Shown: one piece after another, positions 36,903-45,935 of the stretch | Position numbering within the stretch: the first letter of the stretch is position 1 | Layout: each line of letters starts with the position of its first letter | Source: Tabrizicola caldifontis | GTDB lineage: Bacteria; Pseudomonadota; Alphaproteobacteria; Rhodobacterales; Rhodobacteraceae | Assembly: GCF_004762095.1 (NCBI RefSeq) | Contig: NZ_SIJH01000003.1 | Coordinates: 124,001 to 188,000, forward strand | DNA length: 64,000 nucleotides | Direction: 5' to 3' | Made by a program: the position numbers and the translations under genes | The notes under the pieces: generated by a model | What the model was told of the DNA's origin: nothing | The model's input: only the letters and a program-made list of their open reading frames with translations | Databases searched by the model: none

Positions 36903-37235
36903 ATGCATGATCGTCTGGATGCCGTCTTTGCCGCCCTTGCCGACCCGACCCGCCGGGCGATCCTGACGATGCTTCTGGAAGACGACATGGCCGTGACCGA
37001 CGTTGCCGAACCCTTCGCGATGAGCCTGGCCGCCATCTCGAAGCACCTGAGCGTGCTGGCCGATGCCGGACTGATCAGCCGAGAAAGGCGCGGCCGGGTG
37101 ATCTGGTGCAAGCTGGAACCCGACGCCCTGCGCGCCGCATCGGTCTGGATGCAGGGCTTCGGCCAGTTCGAGCCAGTGGACCTGGACGCCTTCGAGCGAT
37201 TTCTGGAACGCGAACTTCAGGACGAGGCGGGCTGA
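36903..37235 (+). CDS. ArsR/SmtB-family regulator
   Basis: A 110-residue winged-helix protein: FAALADPTRRAILTMLLEDD, the recognition helix AAISKHLSVLADAGLISRER, and the wing RGRVIWCKLEP. The metal-binding ELCVCDL motif of ArsR/SmtB is replaced by AVTDVAEPF, so it probably does not sense metals; this subgroup often pairs with SRPBCC proteins, but none is next to it here. Confidence 0.88.
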   Translation: MHDRLDAVFAALADPTRRAILTMLLEDDMAVTDVAEPFAMSLAAISKHLSVLADAGLISRERRGRVIWCKLEPDALRAASVWMQGFGQFEPVDLDAFERFLERELQDEAG

Positions 37236-37396
37236 TCGCGCCAGACGGTCAAGGCAGGATTGCGGCAAGCGTTCCGCAATCTGAAACAGTCTGTCCAGGT
37301 CGCCCTGTCGCGCCGCCGCAAGGCCACCCGCAGTGCGCCACAGTCCTGCCCTGCTTGCCGGGGATCGTGGCTAAAGCGGAAAGGGACTGGCGGAAA

Positions 37397-37573
37397 ATGA
37401 AGAAAACACTCGCGCTCCTGCAAAAGTTTGGCCTGCTTCGGCGCAAGACCGATGCAGAGGCACTTACCCAGTTCGAACGGCGCCTGAAGAAGGTCAACCG
37501 GGCAAGACTGGTGAACCAGCAGGGTCTGGGTGGCCCGGTGTTCAGAAGCCGACCGTCAGAGCCGGAAGCCTGA
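37397..37573 (+). CDS. Small basic hypothetical protein
   Basis: A 58-residue frame starting MKKTLALLQKFGLLRRKTDA, with GGCGG near the ATG; basic, with a charged amphipathic middle (LTQFERRLKKVNRARLVN). It overlaps the 3' end of mipZ by 32 bases on the opposite strand. No family recognised; the strong start context and Lys/Arg-rich make-up speak for a real gene. Confidence 0.45.
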   Translation: MKKTLALLQKFGLLRRKTDAEALTQFERRLKKVNRARLVNQQGLGGPVFRSRPSEPEA

Positions 37574-38342
37574 GCCCGGTCATCAGGTCGCGCAATTCCT
37601 GGCGCGCGGCGATGTTGGACAGGTTCAGCTGGTCGACGCCGGTATCCTTCAGGTCAAGCAGTGTCAGGCCACGCGGGAACAGCTCGCGGAAGATCACCCT
37701 TTCGGAAAAGCCTGGCAGCACACGAAAGCCGATGCGGCGCGAAAGATCCTCTAGCGCCGCGCCGACCTTTTTCTTGTTGTGCATCTGCTGGGCGCCCAGG
37801 CGGTTGCGCACCACGATCCAGTCGATCGGCTTCAGCCCGGCCTGTGCCCGCATCTGCCGCGCCGCCCAGACCATTTCGGCATAGATTGACGGCCCCCTGA
37901 CCTTGCCGGTCATCGGATCTACGCGGGCCAGCAGATCGAAGTCCACGAAGCTGTCGTTCATCGGCGTGATCAGTGTATCGGCCAGGGTATGGGCCACCTG
38001 GCTTAACCGGGTGTGGCTACCGGGGCAGTCGATGACGATGAAATCCTTCTCGCCATGCATCGCCTCGATCGCACTGGCCAGGCGTTCGTCCTGGGCATTC
38101 TCGCCGTTCGCCACGGGAACAGCGGGCAGGTCGCGATAGTCGGGGGTGGGCAGGGCCAGGCCGGCCTGCGCCATGTAGGCGCGGCGGTTCTCGATGTAGC
38201 GGCCGAAGGACCGCTGCCGCAGGTCAAGGTCCAGCGCGCCGACCCGGTGACCCAGGCGCGCCAGTGCCGTCGCCACATGCATGCAGGTGGTCGATTTGCC
38301 CGAACCGCCCTTTTCGTTTCCAACAACGATGATGTGCGCCAT
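37542..38342 (-). CDS. mipZ: Division-plane positioning ATPase MipZ
   Basis: A 266-residue ParA-family protein. The deviant Walker A is IVVGNEKGGSGKSTTCMHVA, followed by ALDLDLRQRSFGRYIENR (A' box) and FIVIDCPGSH (Walker B). The DLRQRS...ENR block and the absence of an N-terminal HTH separate MipZ from chromosomal ParA and plasmid RepA. In Caulobacter, MipZ forms a bipolar gradient through ParB and inhibits FtsZ. It lies beside rpmE as often found in Rhodobacterales. Confidence 0.9.
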   Translation of the reverse strand: MAHIIVVGNEKGGSGKSTTCMHVATALARLGHRVGALDLDLRQRSFGRYIENRRAYMAQAGLALPTPDYRDLPAVPVANGENAQDERLASAIEAMHGEKDFIVIDCPGSHTRLSQVAHTLADTLITPMNDSFVDFDLLARVDPMTGKVRGPSIYAEMVWAARQMRAQAGLKPIDWIVVRNRLGAQQMHNKKKVGAALEDLSRRIGFRVLPGFSERVIFRELFPRGLTLLDLKDTGVDQLNLSNIAARQELRDLMTGLRLPALTVGF

Positions 38343-38436
38343 GGCCGCCCCTTCCGCTTGCCGGGCATCTCATATGCGCAGTCGCCGCGAGGGGGAAGAC
38401 GGAAGGGAAGGTCGGGCCGGGAAATCAGGCAGGCCA

Positions 38437-38676
38437 TCAGCCGGCCGGGTCGCCGCCAAGATCAGGGCGGCTGCGGTCGTCCCGATCACCTGCGTCATGC
38501 CGGAAGTAGATGCGCCCGTGATCGGACAGGCCGATCCGCACGGGAGATGCCGCGCAGGTCATGACCCCGACCCGTTCAAGGCCCAACAGGCCCTTGAGCG
38601 GGTGGCAACATGCCAGCCTGCCGGTCTGCCAAGGCACTGGCAATGCGGCCGCGCCCGCAAGCAAAAGGGCGCGCAT
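38437..38676 (-). CDS. Small exported hypothetical protein
   Basis: A 79-residue frame from ATG 38676 starting MRALLLAGAAALPVPWQ, a short signal-like sequence, then CCHPLKGLLGLERVGVMTCA and VRIGLSDHGRIYFRHDAGDR. Two Cys pairs could form disulfides. It lies 37 bases after rpmE on the same strand. I do not recognise a family. Confidence 0.45.
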   Translation of the reverse strand: MRALLLAGAAALPVPWQTGRLACCHPLKGLLGLERVGVMTCAASPVRIGLSDHGRIYFRHDAGDRDDRSRPDLGGDPAG

Positions 38677-38713
38677 CGCTGCGCGCCCCACAAGGCCTGC
38701 AGGGTGGCGGGTA

Positions 38714-38935
38714 TCAGAACCCGAGGCCGGCGTATTTGTTCTTGAACTTCGACACGCGACCGCCGGTGTCCATCAGCTTGGCCTGCTGCCCGGTCCAGGC
38801 CGGGTGCGCCAGCGGGTCGATGTCCAGCGACATGGTGTCGCCTTCCTTGCCCCAGGTCGAACGGGTGGTGTAGGTCGTCCCGTCCGTCATCTTGATGGTG
38901 ATCGTGTGGTAATCGGGGTGGATATCGGCTTTCAT
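38714..38935 (-). CDS. rpmE: 50S ribosomal protein L31
   Basis: A 73-residue protein: [42 protein letters not shown] and [12 protein letters not shown] are L31 signatures. The zinc-binding Cys pairs of the C+ type are missing, so it is the Cys-free form usual in Rhodobacterales. Eleven bases downstream of rplS and co-transcribed. Confidence 0.97.
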   Translation of the reverse strand: MKADIHPDYHTITIKMTDGTTYTTRSTWGKEGDTMSLDIDPLAHPAWTGQQAKLMDTGGRVSKFKNKYAGLGF

Positions 38936-38946
38936 CGTCCCGGTCC

Positions 38947-39321
38947 TTATTCCGATTTCTCTTTGTAGTTCGCGACTTCCGCGATCCGGGCCGACTTGCC
39001 GCGGCGCGCGCGCAGATAATACAGCTTGGCGCGGCGGACACGGCCACGGCGGACGACCTCGATCGAGTCGATATTGGTCGAATAAAGGGGGAACACCCGC
39101 TCGACGCCTTCGCCGAACGAGATCTTGCGCACGGTGAACGAGGCACCCAGCGTCAGCCCACCCTTGCGCCCGATGCAGACGCCTTCATAGGCCTGCACGC
39201 GCGAACGCGAGCCTTCGGTCACCTTGTAGCCGACACGGATCGTGTCGCCGGCCTTGAAATCCGGGATCTTCTTGCCGAGCGCAGCGATCTGCTCGGCCTC
39301 AAGTTGCGCGATGAGGTTCAT
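38947..39321 (-). CDS. rplS: 50S ribosomal protein L19
   Basis: A 124-residue protein from ATG 39321. [30 protein letters not shown] and [33 protein letters not shown] are the L19 core at the 30S-50S interface. The C-terminus [12 protein letters not shown] is short. The long upstream leader (39322-39764) may control it. Confidence 0.97.
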   Translation of the reverse strand: MNLIAQLEAEQIAALGKKIPDFKAGDTIRVGYKVTEGSRSRVQAYEGVCIGRKGGLTLGASFTVRKISFGEGVERVFPLYSTNIDSIEVVRRGRVRRAKLYYLRARRGKSARIAEVANYKEKSE

Positions 39322-39764
39322 GCGCTTCGTCTCCATTTGCCTGCGGTGGATCCGCAGAGGTGATGCCGCGCCAGAGCTTCCGGTCTTCGCCCGGGTCCCC
39401 CCTGATGGCCAGAGAGCCCGCCGCAGGTGGCGCCTGCTTCTTGTGGGCCTTTTCCCTTGCGATGGCCCTGCGGAAGAAGGCAGGCAGGCAAAGGAAAAAG
39501 GGTCCGACGGGCGCATGGCCCCGGACCGGGCGCGTATAGGGGGAAGGCGCGGTCCGGTCAAGGGGGCGGCTGATCGGCGAAGGCAAAGCGATGCAGTCAG
39601 GATGGGGGAACCGGAAATGGCGAGGGCCGGCACAACGGGGCGATGTTGCCGCAAGTCATTGCATTCGCTGACTTGATCCTTCGATCCGCAGGATACCGGC
39701 CCGCCTGTCATGCGTCTTTCTTCCGGCTCTGCCCACGCAAGGGCAGCCTGCGGTCAGCCCGCCG
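39322..39764 (-). promoter_or_regulatory. Long leader between trmD and rplS with hairpins
   Basis: About 440 bases without a gene. On the minus strand it holds an imperfect long-range inverted repeat (CCTTTTCCCTTGC at 39448-39460 against GCAAAGGAAAAAGG at 39488-39501) and a small GCAGG/CCTGC stem near 39424-39437. It probably contains a separate rplS promoter and a structured leader; autoregulation by L19 is a guess. Confidence 0.35.
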
Positions 39765-40619
39765 TCACGAATCGGTGCCTGCCGGATCGTCAGCGCCATC
39801 CGCGGCGGGTCCGTCCGCCCGGCTGCCGCGCCTTGCCCACAGATCCGGCCGACGCTCTCGGGTCAGGCGCTCGGCCTCTGCCCGGCGCCAGCGGGCGATC
39901 TCGGCATGGTTTCCGGATTGCAGGACCGCCGGGATCTCGTGACCTTCCCAGACAGCCGGCCGGGTGTAATGCGGATGCTCCAGCAGGCCGTCGGAAAAGC
40001 TTTCTTCCTCGGTCGAGGCGGCATTGCCCAGAACGCCGGGCAAAAGCCGTACTGTGGCGTCCAGCACGGCCTGCGCGGCGATCTCGCCCCCGGTCAGGAT
40101 GAAATCGCCAAGGCTGATCTCTTCCACCTGGTGGTGATCCAGCACGCGCTGGTCCACCCCTTCGAAACGGCCGCAAAGCAGGGTCACACCCGCACAGCCC
40201 GCCAGGCGCCGGGCCGCAGCCTGCGTGAAGGGGCGGCCACGCGGCGACAAATAGATCACCGGCCACCGCGCACGGTCGACAGGCGTGCCGATGCGGGCCT
40301 GGCGGATGGCCGCATCCACGACATCCGGGCGCAGGACCATGCCCGCACCGCCGCCTGCGGGCGTGTCGTCCACATTGCGGTGCCTACCCTGGCCGAAGGC
40401 CCGCAGGTCGATGGTCTCAAGCTGCCACAGCCCGAAATCCAGCGCCTTGCCGGTCAGAGACAGGCCCAGCGTGCCCGGGAATGCCTCGGGGAAGAGGGTG
40501 ATGACCCTTGCCGTCCACGCCCCCGAAACCACCCGCGGCTCCTCCATCAGGTCGCGCGGTGTCAGGCTGGCGCGGATCGCCAGGCGACCGTGGCTTTTCG
40601 GGGTCTTGGGTTCGGACAT
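39765..40619 (-). CDS. trmD: tRNA (guanine37-N1)-methyltransferase
   Basis: A 284-residue SPOUT enzyme: [54 protein letters not shown], and the knot [20 protein letters not shown] with RLLPGVLGN. It makes m1G37 and prevents +1 frameshifting. An extra N-terminal ~30 residues ([20 protein letters not shown]) and an Ala/Asp-rich tail lengthen it compared with the usual 250. Part of the rpsP-rimM-trmD-rplS group. Confidence 0.95.
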   Translation of the reverse strand: MSEPKTPKSHGRLAIRASLTPRDLMEEPRVVSGAWTARVITLFPEAFPGTLGLSLTGKALDFGLWQLETIDLRAFGQGRHRNVDDTPAGGGAGMVLRPDVVDAAIRQARIGTPVDRARWPVIYLSPRGRPFTQAAARRLAGCAGVTLLCGRFEGVDQRVLDHHQVEEISLGDFILTGGEIAAQAVLDATVRLLPGVLGNAASTEEESFSDGLLEHPHYTRPAVWEGHEIPAVLQSGNHAEIARWRRAEAERLTRERRPDLWARRGSRADGPAADGADDPAGTDS

Positions 40620-40664
40620 GCGGCGGAATTACAGGCAAACGCCGTGGGGCGGAAGCCCCGACAC

Positions 40665-41639
40665 TCAGGCAATGCGGGCAGAGGGTGCCGCCATCGCCCC
40701 TGCATGCGCCTCGGCCGGGGCGGCACCCGGTCTCAGCGCCGTCTCGACCGCTTGCGCCAGGGCGCGCAGACCGTCGCGCAGATCGGCGCGCAGGTGGGCA
40801 GGCAGATCAGACGCGGGGTCAGCGCCAAGATCCTGTTCAGCCGCCTCGCGCAGGCGCTCTGGCGTCGGAAAATCGGGGGCTCTGTCGGGAAAGGCTGCGA
40901 TCAGTGCCACCGCACGCGGCAGGTAAAGCCGCAGCAGATCGGCGTTGCCATCGGCAATGGAAAAGGCCCGGCGCATGGAATCGGGCACCAGGCCCGGCGC
41001 AACGACCTCGGGCTCGGAGGCCCACACGACAAGGGCGCGGCGCAGGGCAGCATGGCTGCGGTCGGGTCTCGCAAGTGCGGCGGTCAGCGCCTTCAGCCGC
41101 AGCGCGGCGCCGGGCACCTGCATGACCCGGTTCACAAGGGCAGCCACCTCTGCATCGGGCGCAGTGTCCGGCAGGTTGAGCAGCGGCACGATGGCGGCTG
41201 CCGCCTGGGCTGCGGCACGGGGTGCCTGGGCGGCCTCTGCCTCGTCATCCAGGAAGATGCCCCGATCAGCCGCCTCGTACGCATTCCAGAGCATCCGGCA
41301 GAGCGGGAGCGCCATGAACGAGACCGCAAGCGGGAAGATCGGGTTCAGAACCGGCAGAAAGCCCGCAAGGGCGCCGATTCCGCGGCCGGTCGCCATGAGG
41401 ATGACGACAAGCAGAACCTGCGACAGAACCTGGATCAGGGCCGAAAGCCAGGCCGCCGGCGTTGCCCATTCCTGCGCTGTCGAAGGCCACTGTTCAGGTC
41501 TGAGCATCATCAGCCAGACGACGAACATGGCCACGAAGGGGGCCACGATCCCCCACCCGAACCCGCTGAGTCCGGCGAACAGTGGCCCGCTGTACAACAG
41601 CACTGCTGCAACTTTCAGCAGGCGAAGTCGGGTTGTCAT
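40665..41639 (-). CDS. Membrane protein of unknown function in the rimM-trmD gap
   Basis: A 324-residue protein with four N-terminal hydrophobic segments (LLKVAAVLLYSGPLFAGLSG, IVAPFVAMFVVWLMML, LSQVLLVVILMATG, PLAVSFMALPLCRML) and a long soluble, helical, Ala-rich C-terminal part with HEAT-like leucine spacing. It stands between rimM and trmD on the same strand, where most bacteria have no gene. No family recognised. Confidence 0.75.
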   Translation of the reverse strand: MTTRLRLLKVAAVLLYSGPLFAGLSGFGWGIVAPFVAMFVVWLMMLRPEQWPSTAQEWATPAAWLSALIQVLSQVLLVVILMATGRGIGALAGFLPVLNPIFPLAVSFMALPLCRMLWNAYEAADRGIFLDDEAEAAQAPRAAAQAAAAIVPLLNLPDTAPDAEVAALVNRVMQVPGAALRLKALTAALARPDRSHAALRRALVVWASEPEVVAPGLVPDSMRRAFSIADGNADLLRLYLPRAVALIAAFPDRAPDFPTPERLREAAEQDLGADPASDLPAHLRADLRDGLRALAQAVETALRPGAAPAEAHAGAMAAPSARIA

Positions 41640-41684
41640 CTCATGTGCCTTCCCCGGGGCCCGCCATGACAGCAGCGGCAGCCC

Positions 41685-42188
41685 CTATTCGACATCCTCG
41701 GGCAAATCGACAATCAAACGACCAGCAGTCAGGTCAACATTGGGCACGATTGCCTTGGTAAAGGGCAAAAGCAGGGCCGATTTGTGACTGGCAGGAGATA
41801 TTTCGATGATGTCGCCCGCCCCGTGATTGTGTATGGCGGTGACCTTTCCCAGAAGTTGGCCCCCGGTGTCGTAGGCAGACAGCCCGATCAGGTCGGCATG
41901 GTAGAATTCATCGTCCGGCAGGGCAGGCAGCCGGTCGCGCGGGACGAAAAGCCCCGTGCCGCGCAGTGCCTCGGCCTGCTCGCGGGAGGCAACACCCGAC
42001 AGGCGGGCACCAAGTCCGCCGGCTATCGGACGGGTAAGGGTGACACGAAAGCTGCGGCTGCCGTCCTCGGTCAGAAGCGGGCCGTAGGAGGCGATGTCGG
42101 TCGGCACCGAGCAGAAGCTTTTCAGCCGCACCTCGCCGTTCACGCCGAAGGCGCCTGCAATCGCGCCGATGCAGATGAGATCCGCCAT
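41685..42188 (-). CDS. rimM: 16S rRNA processing protein RimM
   Basis: A 167-residue protein that helps maturation of the 30S head through S19. N-terminal ICIGAIAGAFGVNGEVRLKS, ARLSGVASREQAEALRG and the PRC-barrel DEFYHADLIGLSAYDTGGQL, LLLPFTKAIVPNVDL are present. The ATG overlaps the stop of bluB (TGATG), giving coupled translation with a vitamin gene. Confidence 0.95.
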   Translation of the reverse strand: MADLICIGAIAGAFGVNGEVRLKSFCSVPTDIASYGPLLTEDGSRSFRVTLTRPIAGGLGARLSGVASREQAEALRGTGLFVPRDRLPALPDDEFYHADLIGLSAYDTGGQLLGKVTAIHNHGAGDIIEISPASHKSALLLPFTKAIVPNVDLTAGRLIVDLPEDVE

Positions 42189-42823
42189 CAGCGCGTCTCC
42201 AGGTGAAGATCAGGGGAGCGGGTTTCCCAGCCTTCACGTTCCAGTTCGGGCATGTCGTCCTCGTCCTCAGGCCAGCCGATGCAGAGATAGCCGATGAAAC
42301 GCCAGTGGGCCGGCGCGTCAAGATCACGCATGAGCCGGCCCGGATCAAGGATCGAGACCCAGCCGAGGCCAAGGCCCTCGGCGCGCAGTGCCAGCCAGAA
42401 CAGCGTGATCGCGCCGACGACGGAATAGGCGCGGGTTTCCGGCATGGTTGCGGCGCCCAGGCCATGGCCCTTGGGCGTCGCGTCGTCGCAGAAGACGGCC
42501 AGCTGGACCGGCGCCTCGGCCATCCCCGACAATTTCAGCCGGCCATAATCGCGCGCCCGATCGCCCTGTTGGCCGGCAAGTGCGGCGGCATTGGCACAGC
42601 GGAAGTTGTCAAGACAGGCGGCGCGGGCCACAGCCCCCTTCACCCGGATCAGGCGCCAGGGCTCGGACAGGCCGACGGAAGGGGCCAGGGAAAAGGCTTT
42701 CAGACAGCGGGCGAGGATCGCCTCGTCCACCGGGTCTGTACGGAAGCGGCGCACATCGCGCCGCCACCGCATGAGCCGGGCCAGATCTTCCCGGAAATCG
42801 GGGCTGAACCGGCCCGGCAGCAC
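42188..42823 (-). CDS. bluB: 5,6-dimethylbenzimidazole synthase
   Basis: A 211-residue flavin-destroying enzyme that converts FMNH2 to the lower ligand of cobalamin. FSPDFREDLARLMRWRRDVR, RFRTDPVDEAILARCLKAFS, LAPSVGLSEPWRLIRV is the BluB opening, followed by YSVVGAITLFWLALRAEGLG and SILDPGRLMRDLD; the conserved Asp and Ser of BluB lie in these blocks. GTG 42823, four bases after the rpsP stop, is the only start consistent with the family N-terminus. It serves the cob cluster at 48-64 kb but is located in the ribosomal operon. Confidence 0.92.
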   Translation of the reverse strand: MLPGRFSPDFREDLARLMRWRRDVRRFRTDPVDEAILARCLKAFSLAPSVGLSEPWRLIRVKGAVARAACLDNFRCANAAALAGQQGDRARDYGRLKLSGMAEAPVQLAVFCDDATPKGHGLGAATMPETRAYSVVGAITLFWLALRAEGLGLGWVSILDPGRLMRDLDAPAHWRFIGYLCIGWPEDEDDMPELEREGWETRSPDLHLETR

Positions 42824-42827
42824 CGGA

Positions 42828-43181
42828 TCACTCGGCAGCGGGTTCGGCGGCGCGGGCGGCCTTCTTGGCGGCACGCTCGGCCATCGCCTTGCCGGGAACG
42901 CCGGCCTTGGGGTTGTTGCGCGCCTTCTTCGGCAGGGCACCAGCGGCCTCGAGGAAGCGCGCGATGCGGTCGGTGGGCTGGGCGCCCTGGCTCAGCCAGT
43001 GCTGCACGCGGTCCATGTTCATCACGACGCGCTTTTCGTCGTCCTTGGCCAGAAGCGGGTTGTAGGTGCCGAGCTTCTCGATGAAGCGGCCGTCGCGCGG
43101 CATGCGCGAATCGGCGGCAACGATCGAATAGAACGGGCGCTTCTTGGAACCGCCGCGCGCCAGACGGATTTTCATAGCCAT
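42828..43181 (-). CDS. rpsP: 30S ribosomal protein S16
   Basis: A 117-residue protein. [40 protein letters not shown] and [20 protein letters not shown] are S16 signatures; an Ala/Lys-rich C-terminal tail is typical of alphaproteobacteria. The start has GAAGGAGA upstream. First gene of the S16-BluB-RimM string. Confidence 0.97.
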   Translation of the reverse strand: MAMKIRLARGGSKKRPFYSIVAADSRMPRDGRFIEKLGTYNPLLAKDDEKRVVMNMDRVQHWLSQGAQPTDRIARFLEAAGALPKKARNNPKAGVPGKAMAERAAKKAARAAEPAAE

Positions 43182-43224
43182 GGTGTATCTCCTTCTCGAT
43201 GGCTGGTAACGGGGCAAGCCCCGG

Positions 43225-43521
43225 TCATTTCTGAAGCTTCTCGTGGTGCCTGATGACTTCACCGATGATGAAGGCCAGGAATTTCTTCGCGAGGTCGGGG
43301 TCGAGGTCGGCCTCTTTCGCCAGCTGGTCCAGCCGCGCCATCTGCCGTGCCTCGCGGTCGGGGTCAGAAGGCGGCAGGCCATGTTCTGCCTTCAGCCGCC
43401 CCACGGCCTGGGTGTGCTTGAAGCGTTCGGCCAGGGTGTAGACCAGAATCGCATCCAGCCGGTCGATCGATTGTCGATGCTCTTTCAGCAGACTGGCTGC
43501 GCGGGTGGTGGCGTCGGTCAT
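43225..43521 (-). CDS. Chorismate mutase, AroQ type
   Basis: A 98-residue all-helical protein: [51 protein letters not shown]. The Arg, Lys and Glu residues of the AroQ active site are at the usual positions. It makes prephenate for Phe and Tyr synthesis. It stands between ffh and rpsP on the same strand, the conserved order in Rhodobacterales, and its ATG overlaps the stop of a 32-codon frame. Confidence 0.9.
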   Translation of the reverse strand: MTDATTRAASLLKEHRQSIDRLDAILVYTLAERFKHTQAVGRLKAEHGLPPSDPDREARQMARLDQLAKEADLDPDLAKKFLAFIIGEVIRHHEKLQK

Positions 43522-43616
43522 GCGACCAGCTCCAATGCAGGGTGGCGGGGGCAGCGGTCCAGCGCAGCGAACCGGGTATGGTGCAGGGCGATCTGGCGGG
43601 CGTGGCGGATCATCAT
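43518..43616 (-). CDS. Possible 32-residue coupled small protein
   Basis: Starts MMIRHARQIALHHTRFAALD and ends HPALELVA. Its ATG overlaps the ffh stop (AATGA) and its TGA overlaps the chorismate mutase ATG (ATGA), so ribosomes could pass through all three frames. Basic and His-rich. No family recognised. It may be a remnant of a larger gene at this position, or a translational linker. Confidence 0.4.
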   Translation of the reverse strand: MMIRHARQIALHHTRFAALDRCPRHPALELVA

Positions 43617-45124
43617 TTCTTCCGCATCAGCCCCGAAAGGCCCGCAGGCAGGGTGATGCCGCGCGGCAGACCGCCGATGCCGGGCGGCAGCGCGCCGCCT
43701 GCCCCACCCGCGCCCTGCTGCATGCCCCTGGCCAGCTCAGCCAGTTCTTCGGGCGACATCTTCGACGGATCGGGCATGCCGCCCTTGCCGAGGAACTGGC
43801 GGATCATCTGCTTCATCATGCCGCCCTTGCCCATCTTCTTCATCATGTCGGCCATCTGCCGATGCTGTTTCAGAAGCCGGTTCAGGTCGGCCACATCCAG
43901 CCCGGCCCCGGCCGCGATGCGCTTCTTGCGGCTGGCCTGCAGAAGGTCGGGGTTCGCGCGTTCCTTCTTGGTCATCGAGTTGATCAGCGCGATCTGGCGG
44001 CGCAGCATCTGGTCGTTCAGCCCTGCCGCCTCGGCCTGGGCCTGCATCTTGGACATCCCGGGCATCATGCCCATGAGGCCCTGCATCCCGCCCATCTTCA
44101 GCATCTGTTCCAGCTGCATCTTCAGGTCGTTCATGTTGAACAGACCCTTGGCAAAACGCTTGGCCATGCGTTCGGCCTGTTCGGCCTCGAAGGTCTCCTG
44201 CGCCTTCTCGACCAGCGCCACGATGTCGCCCATGCCCAGGATGCGGCCGGCGACACGTTCGGCCTCGAAGGGCTCGATCGCGTCCATTTTCTCGCCGAGG
44301 CCGACAAAGCGGATCGGCTTGCCGGTGATCGCCCGCATCGACAGCGCAGCACCGCCGCGGCCGTCACCGTCCATCCGGGTCAGGACCACACCGGTGATCC
44401 CCACCTTGCCGTCGAATTCGGTGGCGACGTTCACCGCGTCCTGGCCGGTCAGGCCGTCGACCACAAGGAGCGTCTCGCGCGGTTGGGCGATGTCGCGCAC
44501 GGCCTTGACCTCGTCCATCAGGACTTCGTCGATGTGCAGCCGCCCGGCGGTGTCGAGGAACAGCACGTCATAGCCGCCCAGGGATGCCTGGGTCTTGGCA
44601 CGCTTCGCGATCTGCACCGCCGTCTCGCCCTTGACGATGGGCAGCGTATCGACACCGATCTGCGCGCCCAGGATCGCCAGCTGCTCCATCGCCGCAGGGC
44701 GGTTGGTGTCGAGAGAAGCCAGCAGAACCTTCTTGCCGTTCTTCTCCTTCAGCCGCTTGGCAAGCTTTGCGGTGGTCGTGGTCTTGCCCGAACCCTGAAG
44801 GCCGACCATCAGGATGGTCGCAGGCGGGTTGTCGATCTTCAGCGCCTCGGCCGGGCCGTCGCCGGACAGCACGCGGATCAGCTCGTCATGGACGATCTTC
44901 ACCACCATCTGGCCGGGGGTGACCGACTTGGTGACGGCCGCGCCGGTGGCCTTTTCAGTCACGCGCCTGATGAAATCGCGCACGACGGGCAGCGAGACGT
45001 CGGCCTCCAGCAGCGCGACACGAACCTCGCGCAGCGCGGTGGTCACGTCGGCCTCGGTCAGCGCCCCCTGCTTGGTGAGACGATCGAACACGCCGCCAAG
45101 GCGTTCTGACAGGCTTTCGAACAT
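43613..45124 (-). CDS. ffh: Signal recognition particle protein Ffh
   Basis: A 503-residue SRP54 GTPase: N domain, then G domain with G1 MVGLQGSGKTTTTAKLA, G2-box DTNRPAAMEQL, G3 LDTAGR, TRMDGDGRGGAAL (G4 position) and GLGEKMDAIEPF (G5). The C-terminal M domain is Met-rich (MLKMGGMQGLMGMMPGMSKM) and binds 4.5S RNA and signal sequences. Start ATG 45124. The 4.5S RNA gene itself is not in this window. Confidence 0.97.
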   Translation of the reverse strand: MFESLSERLGGVFDRLTKQGALTEADVTTALREVRVALLEADVSLPVVRDFIRRVTEKATGAAVTKSVTPGQMVVKIVHDELIRVLSGDGPAEALKIDNPPATILMVGLQGSGKTTTTAKLAKRLKEKNGKKVLLASLDTNRPAAMEQLAILGAQIGVDTLPIVKGETAVQIAKRAKTQASLGGYDVLFLDTAGRLHIDEVLMDEVKAVRDIAQPRETLLVVDGLTGQDAVNVATEFDGKVGITGVVLTRMDGDGRGGAALSMRAITGKPIRFVGLGEKMDAIEPFEAERVAGRILGMGDIVALVEKAQETFEAEQAERMAKRFAKGLFNMNDLKMQLEQMLKMGGMQGLMGMMPGMSKMQAQAEAAGLNDQMLRRQIALINSMTKKERANPDLLQASRKKRIAAGAGLDVADLNRLLKQHRQMADMMKKMGKGGMMKQMIRQFLGKGGMPDPSKMSPEELAELARGMQQGAGGAGGALPPGIGGLPRGITLPAGLSGLMRKK

Positions 45125-45299
45125 CGCGTCACCCTTTCGTTGCGTCTGCCCCGATATGGGGCGGCGGAACCCTGATGCAAAGCGGAACGGCACCCGTGGG
45201 CGCAACGCGCTGACGGATGGCGATCCCGGGCCATGCCCTAGGGACCGGAAGCCTTGGCCTCCGGGGATTGGGGGCGGATACGCCCATCGCCCGCCCGAG

Positions 45300-45797
45300 T
45301 CAAGCCGTGCCGCCCGCTCCGGCCAGCCAGCGGTTGATCGCCTCGGCCGTGCGGGCAGCGCCGTCGCCGCTGGAATGGATCTGGGTCAGCGGCACATCGC
45401 CAGTCGTGGTCTTCAGGATGGGACGGTGGGTGTAAGTGGCAGTCGATCCCGAACTCGCGTCAGTGCTGGAGTGGCTGAGCGTCGTCTCGACACCGGCCGC
45501 CATGATGTCGGCCAGACGAAGGCTGCGGTGGGCCCGGCCCAGCAGGGTGGCGGTACGGATCACCACAACACCGGTGGGGCGGTCGAAGATCACCAGCACC
45601 CGGCGGACGAAGATGACGAACATGACCCCCATCAATGCCGCGCCAAGGGTCATGCCGAATGCAAGCCAGGGCTCATCCCGCAGGGTGAACAGGGCCACGC
45701 CAAGGAAGAAAAGGATGGCGAGGATCAGGATCAGTCCCAGCGCCCAGGGGCGGGAGTCGAGCGTCAGGCGGTCAGGCGTGATCTCGGCGATGCGCAT
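45300..45797 (-). CDS. Membrane protein of unknown function
   Basis: A 165-residue protein with two adjacent membrane helices (ALGLILILAILFFLGVALFT and FGMTLGAALMGVMFVIFV) followed by a cytoplasmic beta-rich domain (RVLVIFDRPTGVVVIRTATL, GDVPLTQIHSSGDGAARTAE). The plan resembles small PH-like-domain membrane proteins. Ends in an AINRWLAG helix. No function can be given; divergent from the LysR gene. Confidence 0.7.
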   Translation of the reverse strand: MRIAEITPDRLTLDSRPWALGLILILAILFFLGVALFTLRDEPWLAFGMTLGAALMGVMFVIFVRRVLVIFDRPTGVVVIRTATLLGRAHRSLRLADIMAAGVETTLSHSSTDASSGSTATYTHRPILKTTTGDVPLTQIHSSGDGAARTAEAINRWLAGAGGTA

Positions 45798-45900
45798 CGG
45801 AATTGGTCCGGCAAGGCTGCCGGGCCAGTGTTGGACCTGTCGCCCACTGCGTCAAGCGATACGGCCAAGCCCCTTGCATTGGCGGCGCGGCCGGCGTTTT

Positions 45901-45918
45901 CTGTGCATCCCTGCACAG
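45901..45918. promoter_or_regulatory. Perfect palindrome before the LysR gene
   Basis: CTGTGCA-TCCC-TGCACAG ends 17 bases before the ATG. It is placed where LysR-type proteins bind for autoregulation, although its T-N-A spacing is not the textbook T-N11-A. Confidence 0.5.
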
Positions 45919-45935
45919 CGAGAAAAGGGCGCAGC

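Noticed and set aside
38571-38935. Possible loss of function of rpmE because the zinc-binding Cys are missing
   Set aside because: Cys-free L31 is a normal form; the rest of the protein is complete.
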